Notes: generated by a model from the letters alone, not told the origin. A DNA stretch of 49,590 nucleotides from a virus (IMGVR_UViG_3300009008_000061:1-49590), one strand, 5' to 3'. Counted from the stretch's first letter, positions 1 to 5,710 are shown. Numbers and translations: made by a program.

Positions 1-90
1 GGTCATGAGTTCGACCTTGATGTTGCCCTCGGGCGTGAACTGGAATCGGTGGTCCAGAGCTATCTGGGCCGACAGTCGGGATACAAATAG
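1..90 (+). CDS. 3' end of the HTH protein gene at 48914-49561 (repeated by circularity)
   Basis: Frame 1 encodes the last 29 residues and the TAG stop of the protein whose full copy lies at 48914-49561. It appears twice only because the window ends overlap. It is not a separate gene. Confidence 0.9.
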   Translation, partial: GHEFDLDVALGRELESVVQSYLGRQSGYK

Positions 91-119
91 ACCGGGGCTT
101 CATGGCTGCCTCCGGGCAC
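1..119. repeat. Terminal direct repeat, left copy (assembly circularisation overlap)
   Basis: Bases 1-119 are identical to 49472-49590. A perfect overlap of exactly 119 bases is what a k=119 de Bruijn assembler leaves at the ends of a circular contig, so it most likely shows a circular assembly graph (circularly permuted or cohesive-ended DNA) and not a biological terminal repeat. Unique genome length would be 49,471 bp. Confidence 0.9.
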
Positions 120-156
120 CGACCTCGCCTTTTCGTGGGGGTCGGTGTTTTATTTT
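117..156 (+). terminator. Rho-independent terminator
   Basis: The 8-bp stem CACCGACC (117-124) pairs with GGTCGGTG (140-147) and is followed directly by TTTTATTTT. It lies 26 bases after the stop of the HTH gene that ends at 90 and closes the rightward operon across the circle junction. It faces the minus-strand terminator at 249-279. Confidence 0.85.
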
Positions 157-248
157 ACTCATCCAGTCCACTGGAGTTTCAGCAGAGAGGCTACGACACT
201 GGACCGTCAAAACTGGAGGGTATCTACTTAGTCAGGCCGATGGAGTGA

Positions 249-279
249 GAAAAAGGACGGGGCCATGGGGACCCCGTCC
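249..279 (-). terminator. Rho-independent terminator, minus strand
   Basis: Read on the minus strand, GGACGGGG pairs with CCCCGTCC (8 bp, 9-base loop), followed by TTTTT. It ends the leftward transcript of the lysine-rich protein gene at 334-789, so the two transcription directions converge at 157-248. Confidence 0.85.
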
Positions 280-333
280 AAGTTGGAGGTCAGTGGTCGA
301 AAGGGAATAACTCCCACTCACCTCCTTGCCTCA

Positions 334-789
334 CTAGGCCGCGGCAGCGGCCCGGGAGGACTTCTTCTTGGTCTTGGCTGCCACTTCGACGGCTTCGACC
401 ATCTTCTGGAGACGAGATTCCCATGCCTTCTGGGCGTTTTCAGAGATTTCGTCCCTCCGTTTCCATTCCCAGGAACCGTCCTTCTTCTGACGGGCGAAAC
501 CGGGAATCGTCTGGCCAGAGAGGGAGACATCAGCCTTTCTCCAGCCCTCTTTGTCGGTCGTCTTGGTCGACTTGAGGTAGATGCACCTCTCGCCTCCCAA
601 CTCCGGAATGTGTGCCCGTTGGATACGGTCCGGAATCTTCTGATTCACCGGACTGTTCGGGTCCCACCGGGGCTGATAGCCCTTCTTCTCCGGAGACTTC
701 TTGGCCGTGGCCTTCTTTGTGGCCTTCTTGGCCGACTTCTTCACCGATTTCTTGACAGCCTTCTTGGCCGTCTTCTTCTTGGTTGCCAT
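334..789 (-). CDS. Lysine/alanine-rich histone H1-like DNA-binding protein
   Basis: A 151-aa basic protein of no family I can name. Residues 1-35 are Lys/Ala/Thr/Ser repeats of the KKxAKK type, as in histone H1 tails and bacterial histone-like proteins, so nucleic-acid binding or compaction is inferred. The middle (about 40-125) looks globular, with several Trp/Arg residues, and the last 15 residues return to Lys/Ser and end in five alanines. AGGAGG lies 9 bases before the ATG. The gene has its own leftward promoter (886-914) and terminator (249-279), so it is a single-gene transcript separate from the minus-strand operon upstream. Alternatives are a host-takeover or packaging-associated protein. 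Confidence 0.75.
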   Translation of the reverse strand: MATKKKTAKKAVKKSVKKSAKKATKKATAKKSPEKKGYQPRWDPNSPVNQKIPDRIQRAHIPELGGERCIYLKSTKTTDKEGWRKADVSLSGQTIPGFARQKKDGSWEWKRRDEISENAQKAWESRLQKMVEAVEVAAKTKKKSSRAAAAA

Positions 790-821
790 GACTTTTTCCT
801 CCTATGGTCGTGGCTAATGGA

Positions 822-850
822 GAAGAACTCTCACTCTATTCGGTTGTCAA
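822..850 (-). promoter_or_regulatory. TTGACA-CCGAATAG element, possible operator
   Basis: On the minus strand TTTGACA is followed by ACCGAATAGAG, 45-60 bases before the ATG of the gene at 789. The TTGACA box with an adjacent CCGAATAG or CTATTCGG core recurs at several phage promoters (2301-2330, 5249, 44856, 45823). No good -10 box lies 16-18 bases downstream here, so it may be a regulator site and not a start site. Confidence 0.35.
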
Positions 851-885
851 AGAACAACGGGAGGTTCCTCTCCCTGTGTAGCCAG

Positions 886-914
886 ATTATACCATATTCG
901 GAACAGTTGTTCAA
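886..914 (-). promoter_or_regulatory. Sigma70-like promoter for the lysine-rich protein gene
   Basis: On the minus strand: TTGAAC, a 17-base spacer, then a perfect TATAAT. The spacer holds CCGAATATGG directly before the -10 box, closely matching the other minus-strand promoter at 5172-5199 (CCGAATACCGG before TATAAT). The shared core suggests common regulation. Confidence 0.8.
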
Positions 915-924
915 GGGAAAAAAG

Positions 925-1359
925 TCAGTCATCGCTCGTTAAATCTTCGAGGGTCACACGGGACCCATCGGGGTTGCAGTTGGCGAATTTGTCGCCTTTC
1001 CGAGCGAGGAACACTTCGGGGGAGTTGGGGTGTTCGGGGTCGGGGGAGTCCACATCCCACCACGGTTCCTGCCCTCGGTGGGGAATCCAGCCGAGAGTCT
1101 TTCGGTGGTAGGAGGCTCCTCCGTTCCGGGTCCTTCGGACTTCCATCCCCACTACGGCCCATAGTTGTGCCCTGCCTGGGACTCGGGTATAGACATCGAG
1201 AGTCCACCCGGAGAGGTCGTTGCCTCGGGGGTTTCCGTATCGGATGACTCCTTGACCGGCGTAGCCCTTTCGGGGGTTTAGCTTAAAAGGCCCCCGAACC
1301 GGGACTCCATACAGAGGTCTCATGCCTCCAGTGGAACCTGATTCAGGGGCTTGTGTCAA
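925..1359 (-). CDS. Hypothetical protein, last gene of minus-strand early operon
   Basis: 144 aa from a TTG start that overlaps the stop of the preceding 56-aa gene (TTGA), which suggests translational coupling. An ATG 12 codons further in (1323) has a GGAGG, but only one base away, so the start is uncertain. The protein is rich in Trp, Gly, Pro and Arg and looks soluble. I recognise no domain. Its stop lies just beyond the leftward promoter at 886-914, so the operon can read on into the lysine-rich gene. Confidence 0.6.
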   Translation of the reverse strand: MTQAPESGSTGGMRPLYGVPVRGPFKLNPRKGYAGQGVIRYGNPRGNDLSGWTLDVYTRVPGRAQLWAVVGMEVRRTRNGGASYHRKTLGWIPHRGQEPWWDVDSPDPEHPNSPEVFLARKGDKFANCNPDGSRVTLEDLTSDD

Positions 1360-1526
1360 CGGTAAGGTGAACCTTCGGGCCAGTCGAGGTGGGGCCGGAG
1401 CCGTTCGAATTGGCCTTCCAGGTCACGGAGGACCTCGTTGGCCTCGTCGATGTCGGGCGGCTCATCGGCAAAACACCCGAGCAAGTCCTGGAAGGTCAGG
1501 AACAACTTCCGAAGGTCGGCCTTCAT
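1356..1526 (-). CDS. Small hypothetical protein (56 aa)
   Basis: The ATG sits in a TGATG junction with the stop of the gene upstream (1526-2056), and its own stop overlaps the TTG start of the next gene. This tight packing, not similarity, is the evidence that it is real. The product is acidic and leucine-rich (a probable single helix bundle) and unrecognised. Confidence 0.6.
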   Translation of the reverse strand: MKADLRKLFLTFQDLLGCFADEPPDIDEANEVLRDLEGQFERLRPHLDWPEGSPYR

Positions 1527-2056
1527 CAGTTGACCTCACCGGGGGGAGTCATGCCGTCGAGGAGGTCGGCAAGTCCGGCCAGGGGATTGGAAATCCGTTC
1601 CTTGGCCTCGGCCATCGTCTCTCCGCCCTCGGGGAAGGTGGTGGTCACTTGACCATTCACTCCCTGCCACTCGATGACCTTCCCGGTCGACCACTCGGAC
1701 AGGGCCTCCGGAATGGCACTCGGCAAATCCTCCACCGAGCAACTCCGGGCCATGTCCATCACGGTGGCCCAGTCCCAGGGGGTTATCACATCACCGGGCA
1801 CTCCCCTGGCGGCATTGGCCCCCATGACGGGGAACAGGGAATCGGCTTCCTGTAACCATGTGCCGACTTCCTCGGCCACTGTCATGGCCACCGATTCGGC
1901 TAGGCCAAGGTCCATCAACCAGTCGAGGACCTGGGCCTTCGAACGGTGGGTATCGGTCTCGGGGCAACGGACCGGACAACCAAAGGCCCTGGCAGGACAC
2001 TCCCCGCACTTGTGGGCCTCGGAATTGTGTTCGTTGGGATTGGGTCGAGACATCAT
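1526..2056 (-). CDS. Hypothetical protein with N-terminal cysteine cluster
   Basis: 176 aa. The N-terminal 30 residues carry four cysteines (C-x2-C...C-x3-C, around residues 17-31) that could bind zinc. The rest is helical and acidic. AAAGGA sits 4 bases before the ATGATG start, and the start overlaps the stop of the gene at 2053-2265 by four bases. The family is unrecognised. Its place in the early minus-strand block suggests a host-interaction or regulatory role, which is inference only. Confidence 0.7.
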   Translation of the reverse strand: MMSRPNPNEHNSEAHKCGECPARAFGCPVRCPETDTHRSKAQVLDWLMDLGLAESVAMTVAEEVGTWLQEADSLFPVMGANAARGVPGDVITPWDWATVMDMARSCSVEDLPSAIPEALSEWSTGKVIEWQGVNGQVTTTFPEGGETMAEAKERISNPLAGLADLLDGMTPPGEVN

Positions 2057-2265
2057 TCAGTCCTTTCGTTTCGAGGGTCGAATCCGTTGTCATCCAACAT
2101 CTCCAACTCCTCATCCGAAAACTCAAGGTCCGAATCCACTCCCGGACCCAATATCAACTCCGGTTCCTTACTCCCCCACAACAACTCCTCCATGGTCGGT
2201 AAGTCGAGGCCGGTTAACCACTTGATGGCCCCAACGACCCTGGATTCTTCCACTTTCTTACCCAT
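2053..2265 (-). CDS. Small acidic hypothetical protein, first gene of minus-strand operon
   Basis: 70 aa with a strongly acidic C-terminal half and no recognised domain. GGAGG lies 8 bases before the ATG, and a TTGACA element (2301-2330) lies about 60 bases upstream, so this should be the first gene of the leftward operon 2265-925. Small acidic early phage proteins are often inhibitors or DNA mimics, but nothing here proves that. Confidence 0.65.
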   Translation of the reverse strand: MGKKVEESRVVGAIKWLTGLDLPTMEELLWGSKEPELILGPGVDSDLEFSDEELEMLDDNGFDPRNERTE

Positions 2266-2300
2266 GATACTGCCTCCATTGGTGTATTCGTGGGACTGTC

Positions 2301-2330
2301 TGTGGGAATCAACTCTATTTGGATGTCAAA
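2301..2330 (-). promoter_or_regulatory. TTGACA-type promoter/operator of the minus-strand operon
   Basis: On the minus strand CTTTGACATCCAAATAGAG matches the element at 822-850 (TTTGACAACCGAATAGAG). It lies at a similar distance from its start codon (about 60 bases). The -35 is perfect but the expected -10 (CCCACA) is poor, so the site may need an activator or act as an operator. Confidence 0.45.
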
Positions 2331-2603
2331 GAGCGACTGTCCTCGGGGGACAATCCAATCATCTCATCGGACGGGAAAGTCCCCCAAGACAAAACTGTTG
2401 GGCAACTGCATGGCCACAAACCCGTTATACCCTTCTTGCCAAAACGACAATCAGGCCCATGCCACTGTGTCCGGTCACAACGGCAGAGGGATGGGGAAAT
2501 GGGGGAGTCGTCTTCCTCCCTCGTTTCGTTCACTTCAGGCAGCCTCATTTTAATCCCACTCAGTATCCCCCTTTTCTCGACTATTTCGGGGTGCAGTTTT
2601 CTC

Positions 2604-2632
2604 TTCAGATGGGGTAAGTGTTGTCCGATAAT
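2604..2632 (+). promoter_or_regulatory. Rightward promoter, TGGGGTAAGTG class
   Basis: TTCAGA, a 17-base spacer starting TGGGGTAAGTG, then GATAAT. The same spacer word and layout (TGGGATAAGTG, then TACAAT) recur at 3079-3108, which supports a shared promoter class with weak -35 boxes. It drives the genes at 2658 and 2849. Confidence 0.6.
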
Positions 2633-2657
2633 AGAGATACAGGAAAGGAGGGTACTT

Positions 2658-2846
2658 ATGCACCTCGAAGAAGGAGAGATGATTCAGTTGACCTGTCGGG
2701 CAGGGTCCCAGGTCGGCTCAGTCATCCTCTATGTCACCGCTACCGATATCGGGTTCCTGGTCTATGCAGACGACCGACTGGAGGCCGACCTCCATGGGTT
2801 GCCCCAGGATGACACAGTGGCATCATTCAACCTCAGGGAGGGTTAG
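2658..2846 (+). CDS. Small hypothetical protein (62 aa)
   Basis: The ATG follows AAAGGAGGG by 5 bases, placed right behind the promoter at 2604-2632. The product has alternating hydrophobic residues (a likely small beta-fold, Sm/SH3-sized) and no recognised family. It is followed after two bases by a gene of similar size and style, so the pair are probably co-translated. Confidence 0.65.
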   Translation: MHLEEGEMIQLTCRAGSQVGSVILYVTATDIGFLVYADDRLEADLHGLPQDDTVASFNLREG

Positions 2847-2848
2847 TC

Positions 2849-3082
2849 ATGGAGACCATCTTAGACACGGGCATCCTCCAGGTCATCGACGACCCGGATG
2901 CAGGAACCTATCGAATTCGTCTCTCACAAGGGGAGATGGTCACACTGGAATACCGAGACAACCATGATAGGTTGATACAAGTCGGAGTGTTGGGACATCC
3001 TCTCCACCTGACCGTGGCCCCCATCAATGGGACCAGGAAGGACCAGGGAGTGGACATCACCAAATTCTTCGTTACCCTGTGA
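2849..3082 (+). CDS. Small hypothetical protein (77 aa)
   Basis: AGGGAGGG precedes the ATG by 6 bases. The product looks like a small beta-rich domain and is unrecognised. Its last codons overlap the next promoter's -35 box (3079-3084). A start two bases after the stop of the previous gene makes it part of a two-gene unit. Confidence 0.65.
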   Translation: METILDTGILQVIDDPDAGTYRIRLSQGEMVTLEYRDNHDRLIQVGVLGHPLHLTVAPINGTRKDQGVDITKFFVTL

Positions 3083-3108
3083 CATGGGATAAGTGCCTGT
3101 GTTACAAT
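3079..3108 (+). promoter_or_regulatory. Rightward promoter, TGGGATAAGTG class
   Basis: GTGACA, an 18-base spacer beginning TGGGATAAGTG, then TACAAT. It matches 2604-2632 in spacer sequence and geometry and drives the 118-aa gene at 3134. Confidence 0.6.
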
Positions 3109-3133
3109 TAGATATGAAAGGGAGGTAAGTGCC

Positions 3134-3490
3134 ATGAGAATCAAATTAACCACTTTCGACATCTTCATGACCCATGATGTCAACAACGAGACATACCACA
3201 GGGTCGTCGACCATGAACACAAGGAGGAGGCCGAAAATAGCCCCTTCAGGGCCGAGGAATATGACGGATACATGATTATCGAAGTGCCCGATGGGTGGAA
3301 TGGTCTCGTCGAAATCGAGGACACAGGAGATTGGAAGGTCGTCCTTCCGAGGGGAAGGGAACATCGTTTGGCCAGGGAGGGAGGACAGGTGTCGGGGTCG
3401 TTTAAGATGGCCGACACAGGGGATGGTCGTCTCTATGTGGCCAAGACGGATTGGCCCCTCATAGGGGACAAGGAGGTTGAAGTGTTATAG
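3134..3490 (+). CDS. Hypothetical protein (118 aa)
   Basis: GGGAGG precedes the ATG by 8 bases. The gene is monocistronic, with its own promoter (3079-3108) and a perfect terminator that begins on its stop codon (3490-3513). The product is mixed alpha/beta with many charged residues and no transmembrane segment. I recognise no domain. Confidence 0.7.
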   Translation: MRIKLTTFDIFMTHDVNNETYHRVVDHEHKEEAENSPFRAEEYDGYMIIEVPDGWNGLVEIEDTGDWKVVLPRGREHRLAREGGQVSGSFKMADTGDGRLYVAKTDWPLIGDKEVEVL

Positions 3491-3513
3491 GGGGGCCAGT
3501 CCCCCCTTTTTTT
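3490..3513 (+). terminator. Rho-independent terminator
   Basis: GGGGGG (3490-3495), a five-base loop, CCCCCC (3501-3506) and seven T. It overlaps the stop of the 118-aa gene. Confidence 0.9.
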
Positions 3514-3704
3514 ATCCCTCCAGGTGACTCAGTCCGCCATCCGGCCAGTCCAGGGAAGACTCCGTATTCAGGGAGACTTAGCCTGGGGAAACTTAGTTGA
3601 CCCCTTCTCTGCCAGGAACCATTCAAATAGAGAAGCCTAGAAACAAAGGAACCAGAAACCAATTAAATACAAACCTGCCTTGAATTCGTCATCATGCAAG
3701 AATC

Positions 3705-3719
3705 TTGCCAATGTGGCAA
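3705..3719. repeat. Palindrome TTGCC-N5-GGCAA, left copy
   Basis: A perfect 5+5 inverted repeat inside TCTTGCCAATGTGGCAATTT. A near-identical copy (TTGCC-GATTT-GGCAA in the same flanks) is at 4804-4818, so the pair brackets the two-gene cassette 3846-4638. Confidence 0.6.
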
Positions 3720-3772
3720 TTTCGTGTATCATGGAATTCAATTCTTGTTTGTCGATTATCCCTTCAGAATTC

Positions 3773-3801
3773 TTGACATATACCGATGCCGATGATATAT
3801 T
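3773..3801 (+). promoter_or_regulatory. Strong sigma70-like promoter
   Basis: Perfect TTGACA (3773-3778), 17-base spacer, TATATT (3796-3801). It drives the cassette genes at 3846 and 4267. Confidence 0.8.
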
Positions 3802-3803
3802 CA

Positions 3804-3832
3804 CATTGTAAGGCATAGGGCCTTACACAATG
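3804..3832 (+). promoter_or_regulatory. Inverted repeat in the 5' leader (operator or mRNA hairpin)
   Basis: CATTGTAAGGC (3804-3814) pairs with GCCTTACACAATG (3820-3832) with a two-base bulge. It sits right after the -10 box, where a repressor would block initiation or a 5' hairpin would stabilise the mRNA. Confidence 0.5.
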
Positions 3833-3845
3833 AAAGGGAAAAACA

Positions 3846-4214
3846 ATGGCCAAGAAAACAACCCATAAATACCAGAGGTTCCAATTAAGGAAAAAGGCCA
3901 AGGTCAATGCAAAGAGGAAGGGGACCGGAGACCGGAGAATCCGGGTCATTGACCCCACAGGCAAGGCCCGGACCTTGTATCTTCATACCAAGGTGAACCG
4001 GACCGACAAAGAGGGAACCGGAGACCTCAATATCAGGGGTAACACATGCCCTATCCGGTTCAAGGCCTTGGGCCGGGGGAAATATCAGGTAGAAGGAAAA
4101 ACCCTCTCCTCCGGAGAGATGGCCAAAAATACCCCGGTTCTAATCGAGGCCTTTGGCCCTTCCCCTTGGGAATTCAAGGCAATCATGAAAGAAAAATATA
4201 TCCCTCTTGATTAA
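3846..4214 (+). CDS. Basic hypothetical protein of the 3.8-4.6 kb cassette
   Basis: 122 aa. The N-terminal 35 residues are very basic (Lys/Arg clusters) and the rest is mixed with short beta-like runs. No known domain. It has a strong promoter, a hairpin leader, and a hairpin with a TCCG tetraloop after its stop (4222-4243). Base composition of the cassette is lower in GC than the structural genes, and matched palindromes flank it, so it may be a transferable moron. Function is unknown, but nucleic-acid binding is plausible from charge. Confidence 0.65.
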   Translation: MAKKTTHKYQRFQLRKKAKVNAKRKGTGDRRIRVIDPTGKARTLYLHTKVNRTDKEGTGDLNIRGNTCPIRFKALGRGKYQVEGKTLSSGEMAKNTPVLIEAFGPSPWEFKAIMKEKYIPLD

Positions 4215-4221
4215 CCCTAAC

Positions 4222-4247
4222 AGGGGAACCTCCGGGTTCCCCTCTTT
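4222..4247 (+). terminator. Hairpin with UNCG-type loop, partial terminator
   Basis: AGGGGAACC, loop TCCG, GGTTCCCCT (9 bp), then CTTT. The same hairpin is repeated after the next gene at 4653-4677. The short T run suggests a weak terminator or mRNA 3'-end stabiliser between two cistrons. Confidence 0.6.
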
Positions 4248-4266
4248 CCAGAAAGGGAACACAACC

Positions 4267-4638
4267 ATGACAACCATTAAACAAAATTCACCCCTCCCTA
4301 TCAAAATCATAAGGGAGATGCACCAAGAATTCCACCCCAAACATACCGGATTGATACATCCCGATTGCCTTGTAATGGTATCTACCTATGGTCCGGTTAA
4401 TGGCCATGGGAAAAATATCATTCCCAAGAAGGTGGCCTTTGAAATCCACATCGTTCCCCTCCCTTGGGATAGGGAGACCGAACAGGAAATCCATGCAGAT
4501 TCCCTTGTGGAAGATATCATCTTCGAGGAAACCGAAAACCTCTTCACACAATCAAGGGCATATGACACAAGGGCCTTTATTGTATGGCCAAAAAAATATC
4601 AACAGGAAATTGTTTGCCCGGAAAGGGTAAATGATTGA
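4267..4638 (+). CDS. Hypothetical protein, second gene of the cassette
   Basis: 123 aa, starting at the ATG behind AAAGGGA. No recognised domain. Histidines cluster near residues 18-32, and the rest is a mixed alpha/beta protein with an acidic middle. The stop lies at the edge of a TGATTGATTGATTGATT tandem run, followed by the second copy of the TCCG hairpin. Transcribed with the 122-aa gene upstream. Confidence 0.65.
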   Translation: MTTIKQNSPLPIKIIREMHQEFHPKHTGLIHPDCLVMVSTYGPVNGHGKNIIPKKVAFEIHIVPLPWDRETEQEIHADSLVEDIIFEETENLFTQSRAYDTRAFIVWPKKYQQEIVCPERVND

Positions 4639-4652
4639 TTGATTGATTTATG

Positions 4653-4677
4653 GGGGAACCTCCGGGTTCCCCTATTT
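4653..4677 (+). terminator. Hairpin with UNCG-type loop, second copy
   Basis: GGGGAACC, loop TCCG, GGTTCCCC, then TATTTAT. Same stem and loop as 4222-4243, placed after the second gene of the cassette. Confidence 0.65.
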
Positions 4678-4678
4678 A

Positions 4679-4716
4679 TGCCATGTTTTCACGGAACTGC
4701 CATATTTTCACGGAAC
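4679..4716 (+). repeat. Two tandem 19-bp repeats
   Basis: TGCCATRTTTTCACGGAAC occurs twice back to back (4679-4697 and 4698-4716) with one difference. Function unknown. It could be an iteron-like binding site. Confidence 0.7.
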
Positions 4717-4803
4717 CTCCCTCTGCCCTCCCCCACTCTGTATTCGCAGGGCCGCACCAAGCAAAACCGTATCGCCGCCCGTAGAGAGCCGCAGGAGTGT
4801 TTC

Positions 4804-4818
4804 TTGCCGATTTGGCAA
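4804..4818. repeat. Palindrome TTGCC-N5-GGCAA, right copy
   Basis: Same arms and similar flanks as 3705-3719, so the two copies bracket 3846-4638. Confidence 0.6.
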
Positions 4819-4918
4819 TTTTCTCTAGGGGGTCGTAGGGAGCCAGCCGCAGGGGTTCATAAATACAAAAGGATTATAAATGGCCCTTTTTTTTCGAAAG
4901 GCCTGGGTATCACCACAC

Positions 4919-4940
4919 AAAAAAGACCCCCGCAGGGGCC
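4919..4940 (-). terminator. Rho-independent terminator, minus strand
   Basis: On the minus strand GGCCCC, loop TGCG, GGGGTC (one G-T pair), then TTTTTT. It ends the transcript from the promoter at 5172-5199. Confidence 0.75.
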
Positions 4941-5166
4941 TGTCATCGTCGGTATCTCTTTTTGCCTCTGGAGGTAAGAATGTGTAGTTCTAACATTCCC
5001 TATCTCTAATGTGCAGGCTTTCCCTGAATCCCTGGGGTGTTCCCTCTCACCCCTTTGAAAAAAAAGTGCTTTTTTTCTTTGTCGGTTAAGGGCAGATGAG
5101 GTGACATCTCTCCGTTGGGTCCAGGGGGCCATGCCTTCTATATCTGTTCCTCCAGTTGGCCTCTTG
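4919..5166 (-). ncRNA. Candidate leftward small RNA (about 245 nt)
   Basis: A good promoter (5172-5199) and a good terminator (4919-4940) face the same way 245 bases apart. No convincing gene lies between: the only sizeable frame (91 codons from 5132) runs past the terminator to 4857, and its GGAGG lies too far (about 17 bases) from the ATG. The 5' end would start with a GGCC-AAGA-GGCC hairpin. A non-coding RNA or a very short peptide are the two options. Confidence 0.4.
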
Positions 5167-5171
5167 GCCTG

Positions 5172-5199
5172 ATTATACCGGTATTCGGTTTTTGGTCAA
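5172..5199 (-). promoter_or_regulatory. Leftward sigma70-like promoter
   Basis: On the minus strand TTGACC, a 16-base spacer ending CCGAATACCGG, then perfect TATAAT. It matches the promoter at 886-914 around the -10 box. Confidence 0.75.
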
Positions 5200-5248
5200 G
5201 AAGAATCGACACCGGACCTCCAAAAATTTTGACACGACACCTTATCGG

Positions 5249-5277
5249 TTGACAATCTATTCGGAATCTGATATGGA
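5249..5277 (+). promoter_or_regulatory. Rightward TTGACA/ATTCGG promoter of the methyltransferase-modification operon
   Basis: TTGACA, a 17-base spacer with CTATTCGGA, then TATGGA. The layout TTGACAAT-x-x-ATTC...TGATA recurs at 44856-44884 and 45823-45851. It is divergent from the leftward promoter at 5172-5199. Confidence 0.7.
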
Positions 5278-5283
5278 TGTCCT

Positions 5284-5506
5284 TGATTCAGGAGGACCTA
5301 CCCCGGAACAAATCGGTGTGATGGCCGTGAAAAGCCCGGAGAGGACCTCGATGAGAACTCTGCCGTGCGACCGGAGTCATCTTCCGGCCTCGAATCAGGC
5401 CTTCCCCTCCGAGAGGAGGGAGTCAGGTGGGTTGGTAGCGCAGAGTGGTGGGATGGAGAGGTGGGGCATCTCTCCCTGAATCTCATTCAACTGGAAGGAA
5501 CCCCAA
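5284..5506 (+). ncRNA. Structured 5' leader, possible cis-regulatory RNA
   Basis: Between the promoter and the first gene lie about 220 bases without a supported gene but with a run of hairpins: CCGGA/TCCGG with a 7-base loop (5371-5387), GGCCT/AGGCC (5386-5401, an alternative to the first), CCCTCC-GAGA-GGAGGG with a GNRA loop (5405-5420), GGAGAG/CTCTCC (5455-5475), and GGGTT (5429-5433) able to pair with AACCC beside the ribosome site of the next gene (5499-5503). The mutually exclusive stems suggest regulation. Confidence 0.35.
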
Positions 5507-5704
5507 ATGACCGATGTGAGAGTCGAGACCAAGGCCAATGTGACCCTGGGAGTCGTGGATGAGGGGGTCGTCCTGGTGTTCGAAAATGGCAACATCAAGG
5601 ACCTGATTCGCCTCCGGTCCTGGGCCGAAAGAGGGTCCATCATGAAGCAGGTGGAGGAGTTTCTGGATGCCCATGACCCCACCCCCAAGGAGGGTCCATC
5701 ATGA
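5507..5704 (+). CDS. Small hypothetical protein (65 aa)
   Basis: The start follows GGAAGGAA by 7 bases. The N-terminal half is beta-like and the C-terminal half a charged helix. No recognised domain. Its last codons are the second copy of a 21-bp direct repeat (5631-5651 and 5690-5710), so the 3' end looks like a recombination scar that abuts the 48-bp repeat of the methyltransferase cassette. Confidence 0.6.
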   Translation: MTDVRVETKANVTLGVVDEGVVLVFENGNIKDLIRLRSWAERGSIMKQVEEFLDAHDPTPKEGPS

Positions 5705-5710
5705 AGCAGG
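5631..5710 (+). repeat. 21-bp direct repeat pair at the cassette edge
   Basis: The 21 bases 5631-5651 (GAGGGTCCATCATG...CAGG) are repeated exactly at 5690-5710. The second copy ends on the first base of the 48-bp repeat. Confidence 0.85.

Larger units (their letters stand above)
2266..2657. other. Divergent intergenic region between leftward and rightward operons
   Basis: About 390 bases hold the leftward TTGACA element (2301-2330) and, at the other end, the rightward promoter (2604-2632). The roughly 270 bases between have no clear gene: one leftward 77-codon frame is open (2548-2315) and Cys-rich but lacks a ribosome site. The region is the likely transcriptional switch between the two operons. 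Confidence 0.6.
3514..3845. other. Intergenic region with palindrome and promoter
   Basis: About 330 bases, more AT-rich than the flanks. Contents are the palindrome TTGCC-AATGT-GGCAA (3705-3719), a strong promoter (3773-3801) and a long imperfect inverted repeat (3804-3832) in the 5' leader of the next gene. Bases 3514-3700 show no gene or signal I can support. Confidence 0.6.
4639..5248. other. Long non-coding region after the cassette
   Basis: About 600 bases with no gene I can support on the plus strand. Contents: hairpin 4653-4677, 19-bp tandem repeat 4679-4716, palindrome 4804-4818, an A8/T7 inverted run near 5058-5078, and a leftward transcription unit from the promoter at 5172-5199 to the terminator at 4919-4940. 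Confidence 0.6.

Noticed and set aside
2315-2548. Leftward 77-codon Cys-rich frame
   Set aside because: No ribosome site before its ATG, its end runs into the promoter of the leftward operon, and it overlaps no operon partner.
4630-4646. TGATTGATTGATTGATT run as a CRISPR-like or regulatory repeat
   Set aside because: A simple 4-base microsatellite with four units; no spacers and no further copies.
4857-5132. Leftward 91-codon frame behind the 5172-5199 promoter
   Set aside because: The terminator at 4919-4940 lies inside it, and the GGAGG is about 17 bases from the ATG.
5338-5410. tRNA-like stretch (5-bp stem with a 7-base loop and CAT in anticodon position, then a CGAATC loop)
   Set aside because: The anticodon-like and T-arm-like stems share bases, no D-arm with GG can be drawn, position 37 is not a purine, and no CCA or proper acceptor pairing follows. 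Treated as part of a structured leader.
5425-5505. GGTTGGTAGCGCAGAGTGG resembles a tRNA 5' half
   Set aside because: No T-loop (TTCRANY) and no matching acceptor stem of 7 bp. The stems that exist do not form a cloverleaf.
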